From JBAQMG01 sp049302575 (GTDB taxonomy: Bacteria > Bacillota > Desulfitobacteriia > Desulfitobacteriales > Desulfitobacteriaceae): a DNA stretch of 20,936 nt. This document shows positions 6,451 to 14,369 of the stretch, one piece after another. Position 1 is the first letter of the stretch, and the number at the start of each line of letters is the position of its first letter. The position numbers and the translations under genes were made by a program. A model generated the notes under the pieces. The model had not been told where the DNA came from, ran no database searches, and saw nothing but the letters and a program-made list of their open reading frames with translations. The stretch lies in NCBI GenBank assembly GCA_049302575.1, contig JBAQMG010000111.1, positions 1-20,936 on the forward strand, given 5' to 3'.

Positions 6451-9400
6451 CTATTCAAGCGGCGTAAGACTCGGGGAAATCGTCTCCAGAACATGTAACC
6501 AAGCTGAAGCAGTATCCAAACTAGTAAAACAAGGGATACCATGTTCCACTGCCGCCCGGCGAATCGAAAACCCATCACTCTCTTGAACCCGTCCATGTGT
6601 AGTGGTGTTTAGAACACATTGAATTTGACCATTACGGATTCCATCGACGATTTCAGTTGATCCTTGATGAAGTTTTGCAACCCGTTCTACTTTTAGATTA
6701 GTACTGTTAAAGACCTTGGCCGTTCCCTCTGTTGCTAAGATTCGAAAGCCCAATTCCGAAAACCTGCGTACTAAAGCAGTTCCTTCGGCTTTATCCCGAT
6801 CCGCTAAGGTAGCCAGGACCGTACCATGAGCTATCATCGACATTCCTGTCCCTAAAAGTGCTTTATACAAAGCCTTTTCATAAGTTCTATCAATCCCCAT
6901 AACCTCACCTGTTGATTTCATCTCAGGACCTAAGGAAGGCTCAACTAAATGCAATTTGGAGAAGGAAAAAACAGGAGCCTTGACTGCAAACCGTTCACCT
7001 ACCGGCCATAAGCCTTGAGCTATCCCTAATTCAGGCAACGTTGCTCCTAGGATGACTTGGGTTGCCAAATCCACAATCGGCACCGAAGTTATTTTACTTA
7101 AAAAAGGTACCGTCCTGCTAGAGCGGGGATTGACCTCCAAAACATAGATCTCTCCTTGATATAAAACGTATTGAATATTGAGTAAGCCTTTAATTTTAAG
7201 GGATCGTGCCAGAGAAACGGTTAAATCGACCACTCTTTTTTGGATCTCTGCCGTGAGTGTAAGAGGGGGATAAACAGTGATAGAATCACCAGAATGAACC
7301 CCGGCCCGTTCCAAGTGTTCCATAATACCTGGCACACAAACATTTTCCCCATCTGAAATGGCATCAACCTCAATCTCCGTCCCAAGAAGATACTGATCCA
7401 TCCAAATTTGCTGTCCCGGGAATTCTGCTAAGGCATGTTCCACTACTCCACGTAATTCCGGAGCCTCGTAAACTATTTCCATCGCTCGACCACCCAAAAC
7501 GTAGGAAGGCCGTACAACTAGTGGAAAACCGATCTCCTTGACTACCTCTTCCGCTTGAGCCACATCCGAAGCACACCCGCCGCGTGGACGCTTAGCACCA
7601 AGTTCTTGGAGGACACTGTCAAAAATCCCTCGTTCTTCCGCCCGGTTAGTATCCTCAACCGTTGTGCCTAAAATGCGATAACCACGATCTAATAAGGGTT
7701 TAGCTAAGCCGATGGCCGTCTGTCCCCCAAATTGGACGACTACCCCCTCAGGTTTCTCTTTATCTAGCACAGCACAAACATCTTCCAACGTGAGTGGTTC
7801 AAAATAAAGCCTATCCGCCGTATCAAAATCTGTGGACACTGTTTCCGGGTTATTGTTAATGATAATACTCTCTATCCCGGCTTTACGCAAAGCCAGCACA
7901 GCATGTACAGAACAATAGTCAAATTCAATTCCTTGACCAATCCTGATCGGTCCAGATCCCAAGACAACGACCTTGCGCCTGTTTGAAACTACCCCTTCAT
8001 CTTCTAGGTCGTAGCTTGAATAAAAATAGGGAGTCGTTGCCTCAAATTCTCCTGCGCAAGTATCCACCATTTTAAAGACTGGCAGGATGCCTTGAGTTTG
8101 GCGAAACTGATAAACCTCATCTTCCGTAACCTGCCAAAGACGGGCAATTTCGCAATCGGCAAAACCCAAGCGTTTGGCCTTTAGAAAAATCTCCCTATCC
8201 CAAGGCGCTTGAGGGAGAGCGCGGGTCATCTCCACTAAACGCTTGATCGCTTGCAGAAAATAGGGATTCCAAGCACTAAGGGCGGCTATCTTTTCTACAG
8301 ACCAGTTACGCAACAAAGCTTCTGCTATGATAAATAGTAATTGGTCATCAGGCTTAGCGCAACGTTTTGCTATTTCAGCATCCGTTAATTTCGCAAATTC
8401 CGGTAGCACCACACCATAAACTTTGGTTTCCAAGGAACGTATGGCCTTACATAAGGCCGTTTCTAAATTTCGACCCAAACCCATAACTTCACCGGTAGCT
8501 TTCATTTGCGTACCTAAACTACGATCGGCCTCGGAAAACTTATCAAAAGGCCAGCGCGGAATCTTGACAACGACATAATCTAGAGCTGGCTCGAAACAGG
8601 CTGAAGTCTTGCCCGTCACAGCGTTCGCCAATTCGGGAAGAGTATAGCCAATCGCTATTTTAGCTGCTATTTTGGCAATCGGATAACCAGTTGCTTTGGA
8701 GGCCAAGGCACTGGAACGGCTCAGTCGCGGATTAACTTCGATCACCACATACTCTAAACGATTAGGATTCAGGGCAAATTGGACATTACAACCCCCTTCG
8801 ATCTTTAAGCCTTCCACAATACGCCTCGAAGAACTGCGTAACGTTTGAACTTCACGATCGGTTAGGGTCTGACAAGGTGCTACCACAATGCTATCCCCGG
8901 TGTGCACGCCGACTGGATCCATGTTTTCCATATGACAGACTGTAATACAATTTCCTTGACTGTCACGCAAGACTTCATATTCAATTTCCTTCCAACCCGC
9001 TACACTCCGTTCCACAAGTATCTGATGAATAAAACTTGCTTGTAGGCCACTCGCAGCATATTGTTGCAATTCTTCGGGAGTATTGGCAATCCCACCGCCC
9101 GTACCACCCAAGGTAAAGGCTGGTCGGATGATTAACGGATACCCGGTTTGTTCGGCAAACTTTAAAGCATCTTCAACGTTAGTAACAATGGCACTGGGCG
9201 GCACTGGTTCTCCCAACTCTCCCATTAAAGTTCTAAAACTTTCCCGATCTTCAGCCATGGTAATGCTTTCCAAGGAAGTCCCCAGCATAGCTACTCCACA
9301 ACGTTCTAGAACCCCGGTTTTAGCTAACTGAAAAGCTAGGTTCAAGCCAGTTTGGCCGCCCATTGTGGGAAGCAAACCATCTGGTCTTTCTTTTTCAATA

Positions 9401-9627
9401 ATCCGTTCTATGATCTCCACAGTCATCGGTTCAATATAGACTTGGTCAGCCATTTCCCGATCCGTCATGATCGTCGCAGGGTTAGAGTTAATCAGAACAA
9501 CTTCTACCCCTTCTTCTCGTAGGGCTCGACAAGCTTGTGTACCGGCGTAATCAAACTCTGCGGCTTGTCCAATAATAATCGGACCCGAACCGATGACTAA
9601 AACCTTCTTCCAGTCTTTCTTTGGCAT
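6451..9627 (-). CDS. carB: Carbamoyl-phosphate synthase large subunit
   Basis: Makes carbamoyl phosphate from bicarbonate, 2 ATP and ammonia supplied by CarA. Two homologous ATP-grasp halves are clear. The first starts with VLVIGSGPIIIGQAAEFDY and has TMGGQTGLNLA and NPRLSRSSALASKATGYP. The second starts with VVLGSGPIRIGQGIEFDY and has NNNPETVSTDFDTADRLYF, FGGQTA and NPRSSRTVPFLSK. An oligomerisation region lies between them. The C-terminal methylglyoxal-synthase-like regulatory domain (about the last 130 residues, FSELGFRILATEGTA) is where UMP or ornithine effectors bind in relatives. The ATG at 9627 is chosen over the GTG at 9642 because GTGGGGGAG sits 6 nt before it. At 1058 residues it is of normal size. 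carA is 161 nt upstream; the stop codon is one base from repeat element B. Confidence 0.97.
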   Translation of the reverse strand: MPKKDWKKVLVIGSGPIIIGQAAEFDYAGTQACRALREEGVEVVLINSNPATIMTDREMADQVYIEPMTVEIIERIIEKERPDGLLPTMGGQTGLNLAFQLAKTGVLERCGVAMLGTSLESITMAEDRESFRTLMGELGEPVPPSAIVTNVEDALKFAEQTGYPLIIRPAFTLGGTGGGIANTPEELQQYAASGLQASFIHQILVERSVAGWKEIEYEVLRDSQGNCITVCHMENMDPVGVHTGDSIVVAPCQTLTDREVQTLRSSSRRIVEGLKIEGGCNVQFALNPNRLEYVVIEVNPRLSRSSALASKATGYPIAKIAAKIAIGYTLPELANAVTGKTSACFEPALDYVVVKIPRWPFDKFSEADRSLGTQMKATGEVMGLGRNLETALCKAIRSLETKVYGVVLPEFAKLTDAEIAKRCAKPDDQLLFIIAEALLRNWSVEKIAALSAWNPYFLQAIKRLVEMTRALPQAPWDREIFLKAKRLGFADCEIARLWQVTEDEVYQFRQTQGILPVFKMVDTCAGEFEATTPYFYSSYDLEDEGVVSNRRKVVVLGSGPIRIGQGIEFDYCSVHAVLALRKAGIESIIINNNPETVSTDFDTADRLYFEPLTLEDVCAVLDKEKPEGVVVQFGGQTAIGLAKPLLDRGYRILGTTVEDTNRAEERGIFDSVLQELGAKRPRGGCASDVAQAEEVVKEIGFPLVVRPSYVLGGRAMEIVYEAPELRGVVEHALAEFPGQQIWMDQYLLGTEIEVDAISDGENVCVPGIMEHLERAGVHSGDSITVYPPLTLTAEIQKRVVDLTVSLARSLKIKGLLNIQYVLYQGEIYVLEVNPRSSRTVPFLSKITSVPIVDLATQVILGATLPELGIAQGLWPVGERFAVKAPVFSFSKLHLVEPSLGPEMKSTGEVMGIDRTYEKALYKALLGTGMSMIAHGTVLATLADRDKAEGTALVRRFSELGFRILATEGTAKVFNSTNLKVERVAKLHQGSTEIVDGIRNGQIQCVLNTTTHGRVQESDGFSIRRAAVEHGIPCFTSLDTASAWLHVLETISPSLTPLE

Positions 9628-9759
9628 TGTGCTCTCCCCCACTTCATTTTACACTAAGGACGCTTTAGTCTTTATTTTATCGTTCTTCTATGCGCGATTT
9701 TCAAAACAACTTTCTAGCAAAAAGCACTTATTCTCTAATGTTCATCTTTTCCGTTTAAC

Positions 9760-9797
9760 CTTAAGTAATAATTTTTTTTGTGAGCTTATTACTTAAG
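9760..9797 (-). other. Perfect 12-bp inverted repeat overlapping the carA stop codon
   Basis: CTTAAGTAATAA (9760-9771) and TTATTACTTAAG (9786-9797) are exact complements separated by 14 nt that include eight T's (plus strand). The carA stop lies in the second arm. Read in the operon direction the hairpin is AT-rich and is followed by GGTTAAAC, not a U-run, so it is a poor intrinsic terminator. It could be an mRNA-stabilising or processing hairpin between carA and carB. Confidence 0.5.
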
Positions 9798-10901
9798 CTT
9801 GGCAATAAATTTGCTAAAAATCTCCGCATTTTCTTCAGGACCTGGGGACGCTTCTGGATGATACTGTACCGAAAACACTGGATAATGAATATGTTCCAAC
9901 CCTTCGATCGTACCATCATTGAGGTTGCGGGAGATTACCTTAAACCCTGAACTAACCATAGATTCCTCCCGCACGGCATAACCATGATTTTGGGCAGTCA
10001 TCGTTGTTTCTCCTGTGAGAACATTTTGCACAGGGTGATTCCCCCCTCGATGACCAAAAGGCAATTTATAAGTTTGACCACCAGCCGCTAAAGCTAAAAG
10101 TTGATGTCCTAAACAAATCCCCAAAGTAGGTAACAAAGGGTATAGCTCCTTAATAGTTTCTACAATTAATGGCAATTCGCTAGGATCCCCTGGTCCATTG
10201 GTTAACACGAGTCCTTGTGGTTGATATTGCAGGATCTCTTTAGACCCAGTCGAAGCCGGAAATACTTTTAACCTAAAGCCCTTTAAATGTAATTGTCGTA
10301 AGATATTGCGTTTTGCTCCAAAGTCCAACACAGCTAAGAGTGGACCCTCACCTGGAATTTCGTAGGATTCCCGAATCGTTGTCTGATAAACCCAGTGTAG
10401 GGGTAGCTGGGATACAGAGGCTTCTTCACTCTGTGCTGGTTGTTCCGAGTTTTTCTCTTTAAGATTGTTCCAATACTCCAATCCAACCTGAGCAGTTCTG
10501 ACTAACACTCCAGGTAAGGTACCCTGCTGACGGATATGTTTTGTTAAAGCCCTAGTATCTACTCCTTTAAGTCCCCAGATTTGATTTTGGTCACAAAAAT
10601 CCTCTAAAGACCGATTTGCATGTAGACTTCCCTCACCTGCTGATAACTCTCGGACAATAATACCCCTGAGCAAAATCTTATCTGCTTCATTTTCTTCATC
10701 ATGCCAACCATAATTCCCGATTTGGGGATGTGTGAAGACAATAATCTGCCCAGCATACGATAAATCAGTAATTATTTCCTGATAACCACTCATCGAAGTA
10801 TTAAAAACTACTTCACCAGAACGGATTTCTTCATTTCCTGGCCAAGCTCCAAAAGCCTCCCCTTCAAAAACTCTGCCGTCTTTTAATACTACATATGGCA
10901 T
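9789..10901 (-). CDS. carA: Carbamoyl-phosphate synthase small (glutaminase) subunit
   Basis: Hydrolyses glutamine and channels ammonia to CarB. The N-terminal CarA-specific domain (about 1-140) has the FNTSMSGYQEIITDLSY and THPQIGNYG motifs. The class-I glutamine amidotransferase domain follows, with LTNGPGDP (233-240), the nucleophile C263 in LGICLGHQLLALA, and the rest of the triad, H348 and E350, in QYHPEASPGP. All catalytic residues are present and 370 residues is the usual size. A low-complexity linker with several E, S and Q (about 147-167) joins the domains. ATG at 10901 follows CGGGGGTAAG. It lies between pyrC (144-nt spacer with short AT repeats) and carB, as expected for a pyrimidine-dedicated synthase; no arginine genes are near. 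Confidence 0.96.
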   Translation of the reverse strand: MPYVVLKDGRVFEGEAFGAWPGNEEIRSGEVVFNTSMSGYQEIITDLSYAGQIIVFTHPQIGNYGWHDEENEADKILLRGIIVRELSAGEGSLHANRSLEDFCDQNQIWGLKGVDTRALTKHIRQQGTLPGVLVRTAQVGLEYWNNLKEKNSEQPAQSEEASVSQLPLHWVYQTTIRESYEIPGEGPLLAVLDFGAKRNILRQLHLKGFRLKVFPASTGSKEILQYQPQGLVLTNGPGDPSELPLIVETIKELYPLLPTLGICLGHQLLALAAGGQTYKLPFGHRGGNHPVQNVLTGETTMTAQNHGYAVREESMVSSGFKVISRNLNDGTIEGLEHIHYPVFSVQYHPEASPGPEENAEIFSKFIAKLK

Positions 10902-10923
10902 CTGCTTACCCCCGTTTTTTATA

Positions 10924-10944
10924 ATTCATAATGCATAATTCATA
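10924..10944. repeat. Short AT-rich dispersed repeat
   Basis: ATTCATAATGCATAATTCAT, the same word as at 6047, placed 20-40 nt upstream of the carA start on the operon strand. It is followed by a pyrimidine-rich stretch with three near-copies of AACTTTCC (about 10985-11008). Confidence 0.5.
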
Positions 10945-11045
10945 TTTAATAATTTGAAATTCACAATGTGTGCATCTGATCTTTCAACTTTCCACTTTTA
11001 ACTTTCCGCTTCACCTAAATTGTCCTCCCTTTCGAGGCACGCTTC

Positions 11046-12371
11046 TTAACGTTCTAACCTCGCACCCCGTAGCCCGATCCTCGAAACAACCCGTCCCCCA
11101 ACCCAAGTCATAATGGGATATCCTTTTAATTCCTGATTTAGAAAAGGTGTATTTTGAGCTTTAGAAGCCAAATTATCTGAATCAAATTTAACGGCATAGT
11201 TCGGATCAAATAATACCATATCGGCCACTTGACCAGGTTGCAAAGTGCCTCCAACTAGGCCAAAACGCCGGGCAGGCGCTAAACTCCAAGCCTCTATTAA
11301 ACGTCTGACTGACAACCTACCAGGGGCCACAAGGTAATGCCAAATTGCTGCTAAGGAGGTTTCTAACCCATTAATCCCAAAAGGCGCTTCCGCAAAAGGG
11401 CGAATCTTTTCTTCCCAGGTATGTGGGGCATGGTCGGTGGCTAACATATCGATGGTTCCATCAAGCAAGGCTTCTATTAAGGCCTCCCGATCATCCGCTG
11501 TTCGTAAAGGAGGATTAACTTTTAAAGCTGTTCCTGTCAGTTTGATGTCTTCATCACAAAAAATTAGATGATGAGGATTAACTTCGGCAGTCACATTAAC
11601 ACCCTGCTTCTTCGCTTGCCTAATCAAATCAACGCTTTGACGACAAGAAATATGGGCTAAATGGAGTACACCTGATGTCTCCTCGGCTAGCATCAAATCC
11701 CTAGCCACCATGACACTCTCCGAACACGAAGGTATCCCTTTGAGTCCCAGCCGAGCTGAGACTAGACCCTTGTGCATGACTCCATCCCCAGCTAGATCAC
11801 TATCTTCGCAATGGCTAATGATCGGAAAACCGGTGAGTTTAGCATACTCCAAAGCCAACCTCATCACTTCAGCATTTTGGATTCCGCGCCCGTCATCGGA
11901 AAATCCCACGGCTCCACCCTTAGCTAAATCCAGCATCTCAACTAATTCTTTACCTTGCATGCCTTTAGTAACCGTTGCAATGGGATAAACCCTAGCTAAG
12001 GCTGTACGCTCACCCTGAGTGCGCACAAATTCAACCAAAGCTCGTTGATCAATCACTGGTTTAGTATTAGCCATAGCCAAGATCGAAGTAAACCCCCCGC
12101 GGACAGCAGCAGCCGCTCCACTGGCGATATCCTCTTTTTCCTCCTGTCCAGGTTCACGTAAGTGCGTATGCACATCAATCAAACCTGGAAAGAGTAGCTT
12201 CCCCCCACCGTCGATAAGCTCGAGAGTTTCACCCTTTGCCTTCCCTCGAACTTCGTCTTCCGTAAACGAGGGAGCAATCTCTAAGACTCTTTCTCCTTGA
12301 ACTAAAATATCACGTAAAGCTAAAAGGTCTTGCTCCGGATCAACGATCTGCACATTCTTAAGCCACAACAT
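11046..12371 (-). CDS. pyrC: Dihydroorotase (class I)
   Basis: Zinc amidohydrolase cyclising carbamoyl aspartate to dihydroorotate. The metal-binding pair H68/H70 lies in DVHTHLREPG (66-75); further ligands are H187 (IISHCED) and H240 (LAHISC), and the catalytic aspartate D313 sits in ATDHAPH (311-317). GFSDDG (156-161) occupies the bridging region that characterises this class, while NPPLR (286-290) binds substrate. At 441 residues it is slightly longer than the 425-430 common in Bacillus-type PyrC; the C-terminal tail after GGRVVSR is variable. ATG at 12371 follows GGAGGG and overlaps the end of pyrB by 14 nt, the same overlap length as pyrK/pyrD, suggesting translational coupling. Confidence 0.96.
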   Translation of the reverse strand: MLWLKNVQIVDPEQDLLALRDILVQGERVLEIAPSFTEDEVRGKAKGETLELIDGGGKLLFPGLIDVHTHLREPGQEEKEDIASGAAAAVRGGFTSILAMANTKPVIDQRALVEFVRTQGERTALARVYPIATVTKGMQGKELVEMLDLAKGGAVGFSDDGRGIQNAEVMRLALEYAKLTGFPIISHCEDSDLAGDGVMHKGLVSARLGLKGIPSCSESVMVARDLMLAEETSGVLHLAHISCRQSVDLIRQAKKQGVNVTAEVNPHHLIFCDEDIKLTGTALKVNPPLRTADDREALIEALLDGTIDMLATDHAPHTWEEKIRPFAEAPFGINGLETSLAAIWHYLVAPGRLSVRRLIEAWSLAPARRFGLVGGTLQPGQVADMVLFDPNYAVKFDSDNLASKAQNTPFLNQELKGYPIMTWVGGRVVSRIGLRGARLER

Positions 12372-13293
12372 TGCTTGTCCCTCCTACTAGTAAATAAATC
12401 AGAGCCATTCTGATAGCGACACCATTCGTGACTTGTTCCTCTATTTTGGCCTGTTGGCTATTAGCAAGTTCACTGGAGATCTCAACTCCGCGATTCATGG
12501 GACCTGGATGAAGCACCATCGTCTTTGTTCCGGTCTTTGCAAGTCTTTGGCTGGACAATCCATAGGCTTGAGCATACTCACGCAAGCTCGGGAAAAGCCC
12601 GCTCTGTTGGCGTTCTAGCTGAAGACGCAAAGCCATGACCACGTCTGCCCCTGGCAATTCGACATCGAGATGATAGGATAATTTCACTCCTAACGACTTC
12701 AATTCCGGTGGAAGCAAAGTAGGTGGTCCGACTAGCGTAACTTCAGCCCCCATTTTAGTTAACCCCCAAGCATTGCTACGAGCCACCCGAGAATGCAAAA
12801 TGTCACCCACAATAACAACTTTTTTGCCGGTTAAATCACCTAATTCCTCTTGCATTGTATACATATCTAATAACGCTTGGGTAGGATGTTCGTGTTGCCC
12901 ATCACCAGCATTAATAATTCCTGCTTGCAGGTGTTCTGCCAGAAAAGCTGCTGCTCCAGAAGCAGCATGACGAATAACAACTAGGTCAACCCTCATTGCT
13001 TCTATCGTTTTCGCTGTATCCAAGAGACTTTCACCTTTACTTATACTGCTTTGAGCCACTGCAATACTTGCAGTATCAGCCCCTAAAACTTTACCTGCTG
13101 TTTCAAAGGAAGTCCTCGTCCGCGTACTAGCTTCATAAAATAGATGCATGATTGATTTGCCACGAAGAGTAGGTAACTTTTTAATCGGACGAAGCAAGAC
13201 CTCTTTCATGGGTTTTGCAGTCTTCAAGATGTGACTAATCTCTTCCTTACTCAAACTTTCAATATCTAAAATATGTTTGCGTTGCCATACCAT
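12358..13293 (-). CDS. pyrB: Aspartate carbamoyltransferase catalytic subunit
   Basis: Condenses carbamoyl phosphate with aspartate, the committed step of pyrimidine synthesis. The carbamoyl-phosphate loop STRTRTSFE (56-64), the SSISKGESLLDT loop (82-93), HPTQALLD (136-143) and the late HPGPMNRG are intact. No regulatory subunit (pyrI) follows, so control is expected at transcription via PyrR, as in Bacillus. The ATG at 13293 has an ideal AAAGGAGG 8 nt upstream; an in-frame TTG six bases earlier is less likely. The 311-residue length is normal. It is the first gene after the internal attenuator and overlaps pyrC by 14 nt. No uracil permease gene lies between pyrR and pyrB, unlike Bacillus subtilis. 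Confidence 0.97.
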   Translation of the reverse strand: MVWQRKHILDIESLSKEEISHILKTAKPMKEVLLRPIKKLPTLRGKSIMHLFYEASTRTRTSFETAGKVLGADTASIAVAQSSISKGESLLDTAKTIEAMRVDLVVIRHAASGAAAFLAEHLQAGIINAGDGQHEHPTQALLDMYTMQEELGDLTGKKVVIVGDILHSRVARSNAWGLTKMGAEVTLVGPPTLLPPELKSLGVKLSYHLDVELPGADVVMALRLQLERQQSGLFPSLREYAQAYGLSSQRLAKTGTKTMVLHPGPMNRGVEISSELANSQQAKIEEQVTNGVAIRMALIYLLVGGTSNVVA

Positions 13294-13323
13294 TGCCAAT
13301 ACCTCCTTTAATTGCGATACACT

Positions 13324-13354
13324 AAAAAAAGCCTCTTACCTAAGGGTAAGAGGC
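13324..13354 (-). terminator. Intrinsic terminator of the pyrB-leader attenuator
   Basis: Perfect 10-bp stem GCCTCTTACC/GGTAAGAGGC (13345-13354 with 13331-13340, loop CTTA) followed on the minus strand by seven U's (13330-13324). It lies about 30-60 nt before the pyrB start and would stop transcription before pyrB when UMP-PyrR is bound. Confidence 0.92.
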
Positions 13355-13414
13355 AGGAAAATGCTATCCTGCTACTCAACCCTTAGCCATCTCTCTGGAG
13401 GGCATTTAAAGGGT
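13340..13414 (-). promoter_or_regulatory. PyrR-responsive attenuator: PyrR-binding hairpin and antiterminator
   Basis: On the minus strand the leader contains ACCCUU...GCC-CUCCAGAGAGAU-GGC...AAGGGU (13414-13379). This is the classic PyrR-binding (anti-antiterminator) hairpin, with UCCAGAGAG matching the known PyrR loop consensus. Alternatively CUAAGGGU (13386-13379) pairs with ACCCUUAG (13347-13340), and GCAGG (13372-13368) with CCUGC (13357-13353), forming an antiterminator that consumes the 5' arm of the terminator. When UMP is abundant PyrR holds the first hairpin and the terminator forms; when UMP is low the antiterminator wins. The three folds are mutually exclusive, as in the Bacillus pyr operon. 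Confidence 0.9.
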
Positions 13415-13438
13415 AGTTCAAGATTATCTTAAGGCTAA

Positions 13439-13987
13439 TCAGCCTGGCTTTTCCAAAAGCAAGACTTCTTCAGAACCATCGACTTCTTGCAAACAGACCG
13501 AGACAATCTCCCGTCGTGACGTCGGTAAATTCTTACCTACATAATCTGCCCTTAGCGGAAGTTCTCTATGCCCCCGATCCACCAACACTGCCAATTGAAT
13601 ACGTTGCGGTCGACCTAAATCCATCGTAGCATCTAAAGCGGCACGCGCTGTACGACCCGTATAAAGGACATCGTCCACCAAAATGACTTGTTTACCCTCA
13701 ACACTAAACGGGACTGCCGTCTCATGAACAATCGGCTGAATATCAATCGTGCTTAAATCATCTCGATAAAGGGTTATATCTAAAATGCCAAGGGGAAGTT
13801 TAACGCCTTCAAATTCCAAGATCAATTGCTGAATTCTTTCCGCTAAAGGTACCCCTCGACGACGCACCCCAATCAGAACAACATCTTGGATCCCCTTATT
13901 CTTCTCAATAATTTCGTGGGCTATTCTTGTCAAAGCTCGGCGAATACCATTAGCATCTAAAATCGTGCTTTTTGTGATTCCTTCCAT
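13439..13987 (-). CDS. pyrR: Bifunctional pyr operon attenuation protein / uracil phosphoribosyltransferase
   Basis: UMP-responsive RNA-binding regulator that binds pyr leader hairpins and causes termination; it often keeps weak uracil phosphoribosyltransferase activity. The PRPP-type motif VILVDDVLYTGRTAR spans 101-115. VLIGVRRRGVPLAERI (38-53) and LYRDDLS (73-79) are also typical, and the arginine-rich patches belong to the RNA-binding face in the family. The ATG at 13987 is preferred over the earlier in-frame one at 14023 because AAGGGGG lies 8 nt before it, giving 182 residues against 181 in Bacillus subtilis. The gene has its own attenuator upstream and a second one downstream before pyrB, indicating autoregulation plus operon control. 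Confidence 0.96.
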   Translation of the reverse strand: MEGITKSTILDANGIRRALTRIAHEIIEKNKGIQDVVLIGVRRRGVPLAERIQQLILEFEGVKLPLGILDITLYRDDLSTIDIQPIVHETAVPFSVEGKQVILVDDVLYTGRTARAALDATMDLGRPQRIQLAVLVDRGHRELPLRADYVGKNLPTSRREIVSVCLQEVDGSEEVLLLEKPG

Positions 13988-14008
13988 GCTTGACGCCCCC
14001 TTTCTTCT

Positions 14009-14030
14009 TAATGCATAATGCATAATTCAC
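14009..14030. repeat. Short AT-rich dispersed repeat
   Basis: TAATGCATAATGCATAATTC, related to the words at 6047 and 10924, just upstream of the pyrR ribosome site. The ATGCATA unit is doubled here. Confidence 0.45.
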
Positions 14031-14176
14031 AATGCTTGATGTTCAACTTTGAATCTCGAATTACGCAGATCGATTTCAATCTTATGGTTTCTGATAAAAA
14101 ACAGATGGGAACCCTGAAAACTTATACTTTCTGCTCTCAGATAAAAATTCACTGCATCAGTGGTGCCTCAATACTA

Positions 14177-14218
14177 CATAGGAGCCTGATATAATAACAT
14201 AGGAGCCTGATATAATAA
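14177..14218. repeat. Perfect tandem duplication of a 21-bp unit
   Basis: The unit CATAGGAGCCTGATATAATA plus A occurs exactly twice in a row (14177-14197 and 14198-14218). On the minus strand it begins in the U-run of the pyrR-leader terminator, so termination would occur at or in the repeat. No similar unit is seen elsewhere in the window. Confidence 0.85.
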
Positions 14219-14244
14219 AAAAATCTGCCTTAACAGACAGACTT
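14217..14244 (-). terminator. Intrinsic terminator of the pyrR-leader attenuator
   Basis: On the minus strand, a stem of up to 9 bp with G-U wobbles (AAGUCUGUC, 14244-14236, with GGCAGAUUU, 14229-14221), loop UGUUAA, followed by seven U's (14223-14217). It is located about 230 nt before the pyrR start. Weaker than the pyrB-leader terminator. Confidence 0.75.
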
Positions 14245-14291
14245 ATCCTGACATGTCTGCCTTCTGTGTCTCACAGGACTCATTTAAAGGC
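14236..14291 (-). promoter_or_regulatory. PyrR-responsive attenuator upstream of pyrR: PyrR-binding hairpin and antiterminator
   Basis: GCCUU...GUCCUGUGAGACACAG...AAGGC (14291-14259, minus strand) resembles the PyrR-binding hairpin. It shares CUUUAAAUG and a UCC-x-G-x-GAGA loop with the pyrB leader, although U replaces A at two loop positions (UCCUGUGAGA versus UCCAGAGAGA). The competing antiterminator pairs GGCAGAC (14261-14255) with GUCUGUC (14242-14236), which is the 5' arm of the terminator. This implies that PyrR controls its own synthesis. Confidence 0.8.
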
Positions 14292-14306
14292 CATCGCTTG
14301 CCATTA

Positions 14307-14335
14307 AGTTTACCTCGGAAAATTTCAAAAGTCAA
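14307..14335 (-). promoter_or_regulatory. Candidate sigma-A promoter of the pyr operon
   Basis: Minus-strand TTGACT (14335-14330), a 17-bp spacer, then TAAACT (14312-14307). The -35 matches 5 of 6 and the -10 matches 4 of 6 consensus bases. Initiation about 7 nt downstream (near 14300) would place the PyrR-binding hairpin at the very 5' end of the transcript, as expected for an attenuated leader. It lies in the gap between the pseudouridine synthase gene and pyrR. Confidence 0.6.
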
Positions 14336-14369
14336 ACCAAAAGGGCAGTAGAAACTTAATTCGAGAGTG

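Noticed and set aside
9593..9796. Plus-strand frame of 67 codons between carB and carA
   Set aside because: No ribosome site, low-complexity composition, overlaps the 5' end of carB and the carA stop hairpin.
9760..9797. Terminator between carA and carB
   Set aside because: The stem is AT-only rich and not followed by U's in the operon direction, and carB must be co-expressed with carA.
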